Shown here: positions 25,155 to 36,330 of the stretch, in pieces
Layout: each line of letters begins with the position of its first letter
Position numbering within the stretch: position 1 is the first letter of the stretch
NCBI RefSeq assembly: GCF_954871325.1
Contig: NC_088775.1
Span: forward strand, 56,335,561-56,399,560
Source: Gordionus sp. m RMFG-2023
Taxonomy: Eukaryota > Nematomorpha > Gordioida > Chordodea > Parachordodidae
Length of the DNA: 64,000 nt
Reading direction: 5' to 3'
Notes under the pieces: model-generated
What the model was told of the DNA's origin: nothing
What the model saw: only the letters and a program-made list of their open reading frames with translations
Database searches by the model: none
Translations under genes and position numbers: made by a program

Positions 25155-25390
25155 TCTAGTCGACTTAAGTTCACGACTCAAGTGGAAAACTTATGTTCTC
25201 GACTCAAGTCGACTTGAGTTCATGACTCGAGGACGGAAGTTAAGGATTCGAGTCGACTTGAGTTCATGACTTGAGTTCACGACTTGAGTTCACGACTCGA
25301 ATCGACTTGAGTTCTCAACTCGAGTTCACGACTTCAGTGAGTCGACTAATTTGACTAACGACTCATACTCTGAGTCAGAGTCTGGTGTAC
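25155..25390 (-). repeat. Subterminal GTCGAC array, right arm (inverted)
   Basis: Repeated GAGTCGACTTGAGTTC and GACTTGAGTTCACGAC are the inverse of the left-arm subterminal array. They end in CGACTTTTTAACAACACTA, the right terminus of the fold-back element. Confidence 0.85.
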
Positions 25391-25429
25391 TCGACTTTTT
25401 AACAACACTACTTACAAGAATATGGAAAT

Positions 25430-26100
25430 GAAATTGAGTTTGATGAAAGATAGTCAAAGAAAATAGAATTATAATACCACGCAGAATGAGAAATGAAATG
25501 TTACAAGAATTATACAAAGGACATTTAGGTGCTGGGAAAACTAAATTATTAGTAAGATATTATTTATGGTGGCCTGGTATTAACACAGATATAGATCAAT
25601 AAGTGAAAAATTGTGATTCATGCAACAAATGGGCAGATAATACTCATAATATACAAGATTCGTTGGAAAAAAGCAACAAGAATTTTCCTCATCATCAACA
25701 GTCCAATGATCTGTGTGAATGAATGGTATGATCTATGAAAATGAGTATAAAAAGGAATAGGAAAACAACAATAAAATAGACTTAGATATAGCTTTAGAAA
25801 AGTTCTTGTTTATTCATTGAAGAACTCCAAATGCTACAACCAACATGATACCGAGGAATGTTTTCGAGAACAAATAGAACCAAATGGGACTTAATTAAAC
25901 TAATAAAGATAATTAATTAAATCGGAAAATATCGTAAAATAGAAATATTGATATAGGTGATAAAATTAAGTATAAAATTTTCAAGGACAAATCATAACAC
26001 ATAAAGATGAGAATTTATCATACAAAATAAACACTGGAAACAATAGAAATTATTATCCAAGACCTGGAAATTTTTTTAATTATAAATGAATATAAAATAA
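25430..26100 (+). mobile_element. Fossil Ty3/Gypsy integrase fragment
   Basis: Plus-strand frames show the integrase zinc-binding region (YKGHLGAGKT, then LWWPGIN and NCDSCNKWAD) and, further on, integrase C-terminal matches. The fold-back element ends 20 bp to its left, so it may have landed in this fossil. No LTR could be delimited. 26100-26890 is AT-rich with nothing else recognised. The copy is broken and old. Confidence 0.7.
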
Positions 26101-26894
26101 AAAAATATATTAAATATTAACATATAAAATGCTAAAACTCAGATAATTCACATAAAATATACATGTAAGAATTTTTTTGGAAACTGACGATATATTGAAA
26201 ATATGATGAACCATATAAATTGACGAATAATGGAAAATTGGAACTATAACAATCAAGCTCAACAAACTATCAACAAGCAATTCATCTAACAAGCAATACG
26301 ATCAGCAATGGACAAAAGTTGATGAAGAAAATTTAAAAAAAAAGAAGGAAATGTTAAATAAAAATTTAATTTTAAACATTCAAAAATAATATTTGTTAAA
26401 GAAAAATTTTCAACATTCATTGATAAAATTATATTTAGTTTTTTTAGGTTTTTGTCTTAAAATTATCCTTATTTAGATAAAAATATATTTCTTCTTTTTT
26501 TGTACATATTTTCATTCATTATTTTATAAAATTGTATATAAGTACATATTCCACAGAAACAGAAAATAATATATGAAAAAATAAAGATGTTTTTTTCATA
26601 TAATAAAAAGAAAGAATAAAAATTTTAATATTAATAAACCACCTTTCCATGCGGACCCCATCTTCTATAATAATAAAAAATATTTCATTTATTTTAATTA
26701 AATGATAATATTAATTATTTTATACAATACAAGTATCATATCCTGTTTAAATAAAAAAATGGATTACCATAAGAGTAATATAACATAACGCTAATTTATA
26801 TTGTACATATAAATATTTAAAAGAAAAAAAATATTTGAAAAGGAAAGAAAACTTAAAAAAAAAAAAATATTTAGGTTAGGTCAGCATTAAAATT

Positions 26895-27300
26895 TATCAT
26901 AAGCACTAGTGATGCAAAATCACTAGACCCAATCCGACCAAAATGGCTTGTCAAGTTTATAGCCTAAAAAGTCGGTTCAGCCTTAGAACACGAGCCGAAA
27001 AATTCGGTTCATCCTTAGAACGCTTCAGCTCAACCTGGAACACGAGCCAAAATAATTGGCTCAACCTTGGCGATCGAGCCGAAAAAATTGGAGGGGTTCG
27101 CCTTAAATTCTAAATCTGTGTATTATCGCTCAAAATTGGAACTTAATAAATAATTATACTTTATATTATATTTGACTATTGAAAAATAAGGATGGGATAT
27201 TGTTAATGATAGGTCTAAAATTAATTACGCAATTTGGTGATCAGGCTTGTTCTGAGCACGAACCATGAGCTCAGCGCAAAATATTGATATGGGCATATAT
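26895..27300. repeat. MITE-like block with repeated GAGCC motifs
   Basis: Starts with CACTAGTGATGCAAAATCACTAG and carries three imperfect copies of a ~50-bp unit with TTAGAACACGAGCCGAAAA and GGTTCAGCC (26960-27105). A less clear right part ends around AGCACGAACC...GCTCAGC (27260-27285). No transposase. Confidence 0.4.
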
Positions 27301-27309
27301 TTTGATTGT

Positions 27310-28030
27310 AATCATAATTATTATTCTAAGTGTGCTTATCTAGGTAGTAATATTTAAAGATTTCCATTTAAATTTTTTGACGAATATATCAAAATTCTTT
27401 GGCTTTGTTGATAAAATGCCGAATTTGGGGGTCAAGATTTTTTAAAAAAAATATAGGTTAATGTCAAAAAATAGCTATTTGTGGAAGTGACTATTGGAAT
27501 ATAAAGGAAGTTGTTGAAATTTTTGAATTATCGATCTTTTAGGTTAAGAGGATTATAAGGTCTACAAAACTTAATCTACCAACCCGTGGGTTGGGAAATT
27601 CTTTATTTTCGGGTAATAAATCATGGTTTGATTATATATTATTTCACAATTTCATTTATTTCCCAAAAATAACATCCTAATTAATAAATTTTTTTAATTT
27701 ATTTTTCTTTTCATCATAATATATTAAAAGTCTTAATTAATTGTTAAGCCTTTTTTAATTTCAAGTGATATAGTAATAATATGATTTGTTGGATACATAA
27801 AACAAATTATTTGTTATTCAATATTCGATTCGGTTCGTATTTTACGAATACGAATAACACAATTATTCTATTTGAAAATTCTAATAAGGAAAACTATTCG
27901 TAGAATAATTTTTTCATATTATTCAGATTATTCGACTAAAATAATTTATAGTATTAATAAATATTAAAAAATAATCATATATTATCATTAATAATTATAT
28001 GAAATTTCATATTTAGTAAAATTTCCTAGT
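27310..28030. other. Intergenic, nothing coding seen
   Basis: AT-rich sequence upstream of the cyclin gene. A cluster of ATTCG / CGAAT motifs (27820-27955, for example ACGAATACGAATAA) suggests another small inverted repeat relic. I see no promoter element I would trust. Confidence 0.4.
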
Positions 28031-28036
28031 GGAAAA

Positions 28037-29034
28037 ATGAAGAAACATTTTATATTTCTAAAATTTATACGAACTGCATCTCAATGGATATATATGATAT
28101 CAGGGAAAATGGCAAGATAAAAAAGACATGACGATTAACATAAATTATCTAGGTATAAAACTTAATTTACTTCTAACTACTGTTGCAACTGCGTCTGTTA
28201 TATATCACAAATCAAATGGAATAGAAATAAATATCAATAAAGATGTTTTATTTTTATAATTTGGAACTTATAATCATTGCTTATCTAGATTATAATTATA
28301 ACATGTTTACATCTGGCATCAAAAATTGAAGAAGAGTATATAAATATCAAAGATATAATTATGGTTTGTTACAAGTATTTATATTATATATAAATATAAA
28401 CATTTTTATTATTGGTTAATGTCATAACTGTATTTACAACTCAAGTACTCTCTATCTAAGGAATAAAAATAAATATTCACAAACTTTATCTTCTGAAGAA
28501 TATGAAAAATACATAGATGCTACAGCATTTTGTGAATGCATTATATTGATTAAATTAAAATTCTGTCTCACATTTACGCATCCTCATATAGTAATTAAAC
28601 AATATGTTTATATTGTATGTTTTTACTAGTATTTCTTCTCTTTTTTAAAAATATTAATGGATTGGATTCCAAACAGTCAACAATTTGAAAATAAACTTTT
28701 AAATGACATTCAGATCCAATCTCTTCACATAAAAGTCTATAAAACAGCATTAAGATTTATGCAGGACATTTATAAATCGAATGAAATGGTGTCATTATTA
28801 TACCCTAATGAAGATAAAGATAATAATATTGATCCTGCTATGTTTGCTCTATCCTTAATATATTTAACTTTTAAAATTTTAAACATGGAAAAAATCATGA
28901 AACCAAATATTCTAATCAATACCAATTTTAATAAATTAATATATTATAAACCTTGGTGGCAATTATTTATTGATATATCTGAACATCAGTTACTTATTAT
29001 AAGTGAAAAAATTTTGGATTTATATGATTTTTGA
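28037..29034 (+). CDS. CCNQ: Cyclin Q (FAM58/CCNQ) homologue, spliced
   Basis: Cyclin Q is the activating subunit of CDK10 in animals. Exons: possible 5' exon from 28037 (MKKHFIFLKFIRTA), then to 28244 (GIKLNLLLTTVATASVIYHK), 28289-28374 (CLHLASKIEEEYINIKD), 28461-28590 (ECIILIKLKFCLTFTHPH) and 28630-29034 (WIPNSQQ... to KPWWQLF and ILDLYDF). Introns are 28245-28288 (44 nt), 28375-28460 (86) and 28591-28629 (39), all GT...AG with matching phases. From memory, human CCNQ has GVKLGM...YHKF, YLAGKVEE, FQHPHKYL and EKPWWQVF at the same places, so both cyclin folds are present. The 5' junction (28079-28152) has no GT donor. Translation may instead start at 28128. Stop is TGA. Confidence 0.85.
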
Positions 29035-29524
29035 TCCATAATAATATAAGGGAATTATATGTAAATTATGAAAACTACATATTCAACAAAAAAACATAAA
29101 TTTTTTGTTTATTTTTCATAATAGATAAAATTTTATAATAATTCACAAATTGGTTAATAAAGAAAGTATTATTGATATTTTAATTAAAATTCATGTAAAA
29201 ACGAAACAAAATTTATATATTAAAATTACATGATTTAATGCTACCTTGATAGTTTATAAGCTTTAGCCTACTGAATTGTTTACTAAGTAAACAGTTTTAT
29301 TTATCATAAGGTTTAATAAAATAGGAATTATTCTTGGTTTAATATTATATGACCTGGTCAGATGGATTAACCCAATTTGTTCATAAGCTGTAAAAGTAAT
29401 ATTATTTATTCCTGCACCCAAGAGAAAATTTTACATCCTTCCCTCCTTTATTAGGTAAATTTATATCGATGTGAAGGTAAAAATTTTACTATATTTAAGC
29501 CAATGTTTATATAAGTATATTAAG

Positions 29525-29860
29525 TAGACTAGAGATCTGTAAAATCTAGCTTATGTGTCTACCAGCAAAATGTAAAATCAAATTATTGTCCAGGTTAGAA
29601 AATTAAAAAAAAATTATAACCGGACAAATATAAAATTTAATTGGTTGGGAAATTTGTATATAAAAATTATCAAGCTGGACAATTTAGTCATAAAACAGGC
29701 AGGGTCTTGAAAATCTCTTATTTTTTGTAAAATTTTAATAGGCAATCATGGGTATTAAAATTTTATTGAATTTCAAGCTAATATTTTGATTGATACTATT
29801 TGGAAATACTCAATATTCTTATTTTTAGGGCTCTCTAAAACTAAACCAAATTATATATAT
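29525..29860. repeat. hAT-type MITE, related to 54126-54388
   Basis: Begins near AGAGATCTGTAAAATC and contains TAACCGGACA and AAGCTGGACAATTTAGTCATAAA. It then shares TTTCAAGCTAATATTTTGAT and ATACTATTTG with 54126-54388. No coding sequence. 29035-29520 holds only AT-rich 3' flank of the cyclin gene. Confidence 0.45.
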
Positions 29861-30111
29861 AATAATTTCACAAAGAAATTAACCAAGTTATTTATAATAT
29901 GATCTTACGAATTATCTAGAGAGCCATAGATGAGCGATATAAGTCTTAATTGACACTGGGAATTAGTTATTAAAAATGTAATGGCCAGAAATTATGTACA
30001 AAAATATTTAATGGAATGGGGTGGACTTTCATAAAACTCAAATGTGATCATCTTTTGCATAAAAAATTTACTCAAAATACCTACAAATATGTTATGGCAT
30101 GAAAACTCCCC

Positions 30112-30350
30112 TTCTATTGTCCACCAATCATAGACTCCAAAAAAGATATCCAACAGGGTGAACCATTTGGTTCACACCTATTATGTCTTGGTATCCATGA
30201 CCTTAAATCCAAATTTGGCTTGAATTTTAATATATGGTACCATGATGATGGACCATCTGCAGATCACTTTCTAAAATATTAGAAGTTTTAAACTTACTCA
30301 AATCTAATTCCAAAACATGAGACTTACTCTTAATCGTAAAAACCCTTTGC
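30112..30350 (+). pseudogene. R2-like LINE, reverse transcriptase fragment
   Basis: One plus-strand frame reads KKDIQQGEPFGSHLLCLGIHDLKS, then FNIWYHDDGPSAD, equivalent to the QQGDPLGPLLFCL...WYLDDG block of a reverse transcriptase family that ends in a CCHC and RPD nuclease. The second position of the YxDD box is changed to H and a stop follows near 30280. It lies directly upstream, on the same strand, of a Gypsy fossil, beyond which the C-terminal part of the same LINE family follows (33606-34105). Confidence 0.65.
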
Positions 30351-30539
30351 TTATAAAAGCCATACACAATTATCTTTTCGAAATTTGTTAAATAATTTTC
30401 TATTGTTTATTACCACTCTACCGACGCAAAAATTCGTGGTAAGCAATAAACCGCTGATTAGCTTGAAATATAACTTAAAAATTTCGTCAAAGACTTCTCA
30501 CAATACCAGATCCAAATTTATGTCAGAGAAAAGCGCTCA

Positions 30540-32830
30540 GCTTAAATCATGCTATACCTTTGTTAATTAAAAAATATGATATAATTTATGAAAAAAAGTT
30601 AAGACGTTTAAATGATAATCAATTAGACGTTAAACGTAAGGAGGGTTTTTCACCCATTTTCTTGGCTTGTCGAAGAGTTCCTTTTGAGTGGAAAAAGGAA
30701 ATCGATGAAGAATTAGATCAATGGGTTAAAGATGGCATCATCCAATTGAATATAGTGAGTGGACCACACCCTTGGTACTGAGACTCTGTGCAGATTTTCG
30801 TGTAACAGTAAACCGGTGGGTTGTTGAAGTGAAATATCCATTGCCTAGGATTAAAGAAATTTTGGCCAATTTAAAAAGGGTCAAATATTTTTTCAAAATT
30901 GATTTTTCTTCTGCATATTTACAGTTACCTTTAAAAGAAGAAATTCAAAAATTGTTTACAATAACGACTCCTAAAGGATTATTTGCCTTTTGTCGGTTAC
31001 CATTTGGATTAAGTGTCAGCGCCGATTTTTTAGCATACTATGGCATCTGTTTTCCAAGGTCTTGAAGGAGTCTTTTATTATATGGATGATGTGTTGGTTA
31101 CTGGTATAACACAGGAACAACATAATCAACGTTTGAAAAGTTTTCAAACGAATTCGCGATAAAGGTCTGAGGGCCATTAAAGAAAAAAGTGTTCTTGGGG
31201 TAACAGAAGTTATCTACTTAGGACATCAAATAAATGGAATGGAGGTGAAACCTCTTGATAAAAATTTAAAAAATATAGCAAATATAAAACCGTCCACTAA
31301 TGAAGCAAAATTGTAATCCTTTTTAGGTATGATAAATTTATTGCCGTACCTTTGTATAAATTATTACAAAAGGGAGTTCATTTTGAATGGGCAAATGAAC
31401 AACAAATGACATTTGAAATGTTAAAACAGAAAATTGGGGAAGAACCGATTTTAGTATGTTTTAGCAATGATTTAGAAATCATATTAGCTGTTGATGCATC
31501 TAACAAAGATGTTGTAGGTGCCTTATTACATTTAATTGATGGTTTAGATAGGCCAATTTTATTTTTTTCTAGAGTTTTCCGAGAAGTAGAAACGCGATAT
31601 TCGGTTATTGAACAAGAAGCATTAGCCGTTATTTTTGGTTTAACCAAATGTCGGGAATATTTAATTGGGAAAAAATATATAATTTATACCTGAAAAATAT
31701 CTTGACTTTAACCAAAATAAAATAGTAAATAAAGAAAAGTCATTGATTTGTTCTTTATAACATATGAAGGTGGTCCTACTAATTACGAATACCTTAAATT
31801 CAATAATTTAAAAGATAAAGAATTGAATCAAATCAAATTATTTTTAACTGGAAAAAAACCGAAAAAATAATTGTAAAATTTATCAAAAATTGAAAAAAAA
31901 TTGTCCGTGGTGGATGATTGTCTAATGCGAGGCAATAGAGCTGTAATTCCTTTTAAATACGGGATAAAATTATTGATCTATTACATGCCAGACATCAGGG
32001 TCGGGATAAAATGAAATCTTGGGCTCGTGAATATTTATGGTGGCCTGGTATGAGCAATGATATTGAAAAAAATTACGAAATGTATTCCATGTAATACCTG
32101 TGTCTCTATGCCCCCTAAAGAAGTAGGCAGATTTGGCCCAAATCAAAGAAACTGTGGGAACGTCTCCACATAGATTTCTTCGATTTAGACAAAAAATCAT
32201 ATTTTTTGGTGGTAGATTCTTATTTAAAATGGATAGAATATGCAGAAGTGTATGGTTATATCACAAAAATTGTTGTTAAAAAATTAAGAGAATTATATGC
32301 CCGGTTTGGTTTACCTGATACGATAGTATCTGATGGTGATCCAGCCTTCATCAATGATTATTTTAAACAGTTTTAAGCTGAGTCACAGACGACAAAACAT
32401 ATTCTTGCTCCACCATATCATCCCAGCTCGAATTGATAAGGTGAGAGGATGGTAGCACTTGTTAAAAACTGGATTAAAAAGGCTGGAAACCATAAAGATG
32501 AGGCTTACAAGTCTCAGTTATATTATCTCAATTCTCGAAATCGAGAAGGGATAACACCTGTATAATTATTCTTAGGTAGAAGAACCAAAGTGCCCTTAGA
32601 TTGTTTAAAAAAAAGGCGTTGTTAATATATTACCCCTAGATAATATACATATAAAAATTCCAGTGGGACAAAAGGTTTGGACCCGTTTGTTTGATAATAA
32701 ACATAAAAAATGGTGGAAAGGCCATATAGTAAAAAATTGTGGACATAAATTAAGCCAAGTAACTTTGGAGAATGGGGTTATAATTGTGAGACATTTTTGT
32801 ACTAAAATATTAAATATATATATAAAGATC
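30540..32830 (+). mobile_element. Fossil Ty3/Gypsy retrotransposon, pol region
   Basis: Plus-strand translations show the reverse transcriptase start (RRVPFEWKKEIDEELDQW near 30680, then LCADFRVTVNRWV, IDFSSAYLQLPL and YYMDDVLVTG near 31080) and RNase H (ILAVDASNKDVVGALLH, ETRYSVIEQEALAVI, 31470-31640). Integrase (WWPGM near 32040, the catalytic core to about 32400) and the pol end (KVWTRLFDNKHKKWW, near 32680) follow. It is the same family as 3480-6880 but better preserved, broken at several points, and probably younger. Gag and clear LTRs are not seen. A 147-bp tandem repeat and AT-rich sequence follow. Confidence 0.9.
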
Positions 32831-33050
32831 ATATAAACCTAAGATCTTATAGAGGGTATTCTTAAACCCGCATATATAATTAATTGTTAATGATAAATTA
32901 AATAGGAATATATTACAGTAACAAAAGTAAGTTATATATCAAAGATATTTGATATAGTGATCATTAGACGTAAAAATCATATAAACCTGAGATCTTACAG
33001 AGGGTATTCTTAAACCCGCATATCTTATTAATTGTTAATGGTATGATAAT
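32828..33050. repeat. ~147-bp tandem duplication
   Basis: AAATCATATAAACCT(A/G)AGATCTTA(T/C)AGAGGGTATTCTTAAACCCGCATAT occurs near 32828 and 32975 with the intervening sequence repeated. It directly follows the Gypsy pol end, so it may belong to that element's 3' untranslated or LTR region. Confidence 0.7.
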
Positions 33051-33335
33051 TAAATGTGTATATGTTGTTTGTTAAATAACAAGTTTAAGTAATAAATCAA
33101 GGAAATTTTATTGAAAGTATTTGAAGTTTACACATGAGTTAAAATTTCAAGTCGACACATGAGTGTATTAATGTGAGTAAAGCCAAAACAAATAATACTA
33201 TTTAATTAATGGTTGTGGATGAATTTAATGATAAGATAGTCATAAACAAGGGATAATATATGGTGAAGATGTTAATTTTTAAAATAACACAGATTTATTG
33301 AAGAACTGGTAAATTTAAGAAATAACGGTTATTAT

Positions 33336-33385
33336 GATAAACATTTTCTTTTCATTTTACTTAAAATGAAAAGAAAATGTTTATC
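33336..33385. repeat. Perfect 24-bp palindrome (hairpin)
   Basis: Left arm 33336-33359 (GATAAACATTTTC...) and right arm 33362-33385 are exact inverse copies with a 2-nt spacer, and weaker pairing continues outward (TTATTATGATAA with TTATCTTCATAA). No coding sequence. It may be a fold-back relic, or a terminator-like or small-RNA hairpin. Confidence 0.85.
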
Positions 33386-33605
33386 TTCATAAAAATAATT
33401 GATCCTTATTGTTAAGGATATGAGGTAATAAAAAATGTGTTATTTTTGTGAAAATTATCATATGCATTATAAAAAAAAAGGAATATAAAAACATGTATAT
33501 GTAAATAATTACAATGTGTTATGGTATTTAGTAGACTATAAAAAGTGTTAATTCAAAAATAAAATTAATTAATAATATTAAAATTTTTTTTTTTATTAAC
33601 GACCA

Positions 33606-34105
33606 TGAATGGCTAGACGCGATTCCGAGTGGTAAAAGGGAAACGTTACTCACAGACGATGAGTTTCAAACTGCCATTGGCTAAGACTTGGTTGTCTTAT
33701 CATTTCTGTAGACACCTGTGCTTGATCCCTTCTCAAGACTGTTTTTCTTGTCTAAAAGTTAGTGGCCGTTTTCTAAGGCACGACAACCTTGCAAAGCCTA
33801 GATTTCGGCAGGTTTCCCCAATAGTTTAGAGCCGTTAGGTCTCCTAAATGCGGATGGTAAGCGTCCCGACGGTAAGTCTTTGACGTCTTGGCACGGCGGC
33901 AAAAGACTTGTCTGGGATGTCTCGTGAATTACCTCCTTTCCGGCTAAAGAAAATTTCGACCCTTTGGAACTCCAAGAAATCAATAAGTTTAATAAATATA
34001 GATCCCTTCCTAATTTATTCATTCCCCTAATTTTTAGCGTTCTGGGAAACCCCGGTCCCCAATCCTTTAAGTTCGTAAAACAATTGGGTAGATAAATTTC
34101 AAGGA
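33606..34105 (+). pseudogene. R2-like LINE, C-terminal CCHC and RPD nuclease part
   Basis: The plus strand reads EWLDAIPSGKRETLLTDDEFQTAIG, a cysteine/histidine cluster around 33708-33785 (CLIPSQDCFSC, then GRFLRHDNL), LEPLGLLNADGKRPDGKSLTSW and KRLVWDVS (33830-33930), and FIPLIFSVLGNPGPQSFKF (34015-34080). This is the restriction-like endonuclease end (RPD...W.D) known from R2-clade LINEs. Several stops break it. Sequence is more GC-rich than its surroundings. A minisatellite starts within 15 bp of its end. A second copy of the last part lies at 53777-54060. Confidence 0.7.
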
Positions 34106-34117
34106 CAATGGTCAAAA

Positions 34118-34560
34118 ACGCGTATCACGTCAATACCGCGAAACTTTTACCGCGAAATGTATTATCGCGAATGCATTATCGCGATGTCGATTAACGCGAA
34201 AAGATATTATAGCGAATGTATCATAGCGAATATATTAGCGCGAATGCATTACCGCGAATGTAATACCGCGAATGCATTATCGCGAATGCATCATAGCGAA
34301 TATATTAGCGCGAATGCATTACCGCGAAAACATTATAGCGAATGCATTACAGCGAATGTAATATCGCGAATGCATCATAGCGAATGTAATATAGCGAATA
34401 TATTAGCGCGAATGCATTACCACGAAAACATTATAGCGAATGCATTACAGCGAATGTATTATCGCGAATGTATCATAGCGAATGTATTAGAGCGAATACA
34501 TTACAGCGAATTCATTAGCGAATGCAATATCGCGAATGTATTACAACTAACATTATCACA
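34118..34560. repeat. 14-bp minisatellite (GCGAATGCATTAC type)
   Basis: Around thirty units of GCGAATGYATTANC with CATCAT, AATATT and AAAACATT variants. The regular period gives a 170-residue open frame (34157-34669) of the RMHYRECNTANAL kind, which I read as a by-product. Units are arranged in higher-order blocks of about 100 bp (34210-34320 resembles 34320-34430 and 34370-34460). Confidence 0.9.
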
Positions 34561-34796
34561 ATGCAATAGTGATTTATATTTGACAAAATTATATTTAACC
34601 CATTTATTAAGTTCCAAAAAACCAGAGAATCAGTTTAATTGTCTATATTTATTTAAAGTAGCGTTTTAAAACTATTTACCTCTAAAACACGTCACTTGTA
34701 ATTTATGAAATTCGTATTTTATTAAAAAATATGTGGAATTTGGTATACTCAATTTTTTTAACGATTAGATTAAGTCGTTTTTTACAAAAGACCCTT

Positions 34797-34944
34797 TTAA
34801 TAAATATTTTTATATTTTAAGATTGATTCTAGTAAAAGTTAATTTTTGCTCCAACAAGCCCCAAACTCCAGGCTTGTAGATTATATTGGTTTATTAAGTC
34901 TCCTATAGGATAATTGTTATTATCAATAATACACCATTTGTATA
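34797..34944 (+). repeat. Dispersed ~147-bp repeat, left copy
   Basis: Shares AAGATTGATTCTAGTAAAAG, AACAAGCCCCAAACTCCAGG and TAAGTCTCCTATAGGATAAT with 41861-42015, there in inverse orientation. Similarity stops cleanly at both ends. No terminal repeats of its own and no coding sequence. Confidence 0.85.
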
Positions 34945-34999
34945 TAAATAATTCATAAAAAATTTCAAAATGTGATATTTTATTTTAAAAAATGTTTAA

Positions 35000-36330
35000 G
35001 TTTTAATTTTTTTTCTAATTCCTTTGATTATCAACCACCAGAAAAGGGGAAAAAATAGAATTTAAAGCTATAATAGCCAATGAATACTTATTATATCATA
35101 TTTTTAAGCATAATATAATTAATTCAACCTAATTCTACTAGCCCCTAGTTACTGATTTGATTAACCCTTTCCAGTGCTAAAAAAATATGTTGATAATTTT
35201 TAAATTTTTTTAAATAAGATTAGATGAAGGGGAACATTGGATTGAGACCTTTATCTTATTAAATCTTTTGTAATCGTCAAAATTATTAATTTTATAGCTT
35301 TATTGTTAAATATAAAAATAATAAATGCCAACTCCTGTTTCAAATATAAATCTTAAAATGATAAAAAATATATTTAATTATATATTTTGGTGGTTTCAAT
35401 AGAGATGATATGTGAATTTAGTTCAAATTTAATATTTTGTAAGTTATTTTCAAATCATATTATTCTGCCTGAAAGGGAATGCCTACAATAAATATTTTTA
35501 AACATAATGATTATGAGACTTTCTGAAATGGGAAAAGAAGATTTTTTAATTTCATATTCTGTCTATTTAATTATTTCTAAATCTCACTGTGCAAATTGGT
35601 TTATTATTCATGATACTGTTAAACAATTTCAACTTTAAGAGAGACAGAAGGCCACAAATACATATTTTTATGCCGTTTAATATTATAGTGAAAAACATTT
35701 TAATTATGCTTTAATATTATTTACTTATCTTAAATTTCGTATAAAACAATTTATAAAATACAGAGAAAATATTCAAAATAACAAAATTTGAAAATTTAGG
35801 GCAGGGCTTTAAATAATCAGAGCTAAAAAATGCAGACCGAAGAACACAGGTATATTAATTTACGACATTTATATTATTTATTTTATTACTAATTATGACA
35901 TTGAAATATGTTAAATTCAATTTTGTCTGTACTGTAAAAAATAGCTAAATATTAATAAAAGTATAAATTTTTTTGGCTTTGATAAAGCTATCCTTTCAAA
36001 AATAACCCAGCGGCTGAAATAATATTTTTCTATTAAAATCTTTAGACATTTTTGGAATTTTATCTTATCTTATCTAGCACGTTGGTCATGGACCTGCCCA
36101 AAATGAGCGAACGTGAATTACTATAGAGGCCCTATCCTCCATAATAATTATGCCGATTTTTTCCTCAAGGATACCAACAAACCTTGTAATCCAGATATAA
36201 TTATTAAGAGGAGTGGAACTCACCCAATCCAATAATAATAATAGCGTAGGGAATAAGATTATGAGCATATTTAAAAGGAAAAAATAGTAGTACTGTATCA
36301 TCCAATACAAATTATTAGTCATTAGTTAAT
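35000..36330. other. AT-rich stretch, nothing recognised
   Basis: No open frame with recognisable content. A slightly GC-richer block at 36070-36210 (GGTCATGGACCTGCCCAAAA) has a short chance frame on the minus strand. Confidence 0.4.

Larger units (their letters stand above)
16333..25410. mobile_element. 9.1-kb fold-back element with hAT-type ends
   Basis: Outer termini are TAGTGTTGTTAA (16333) and its inverse TTAACAACACTA (ending 25410), flanked by the 8-bp direct repeat CTTACAAG at 16325-16332 and 25411-25418. The arms mirror each other in order: terminus, array of GTCGACTCAAGTC motifs, AT-rich spacer, 118-bp tandem array, and inner motif TTTTAGCCYACGCC (18779 and, inverted, about 23841-23854). 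The left arm is about 2.46 kb because a MITE sits in it. The right arm is about 1.57 kb. The 5-kb loop holds hAT and MULE transposase remains and a nested hAT. Eight-bp duplications and the terminus indicate hAT mobilisation. The architecture recalls Drosophila Foldback elements. No intact transposase lies inside. Confidence 0.8.

Noticed and set aside
16333-25410. Polinton or other very large virus-like element
   Set aside because: No polymerase B, capsid or integrase-like frame in the loop. The 8-bp duplication and short terminus are hAT-like.
34118-34560. CRISPR array
   Set aside because: Units are contiguous 14-mers without unique spacers, in a eukaryotic setting.
34157-34669. 170-residue open frame as a repeat protein
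   Set aside because: It follows from a 14-bp array whose length is not a multiple of three, so all frames cycle through the same units. No start context or homology.
36086-36322. 78-residue minus-strand membrane-protein frame
   Set aside because: Hydrophobic translation of AT-rich sequence with no homology and no splice context.
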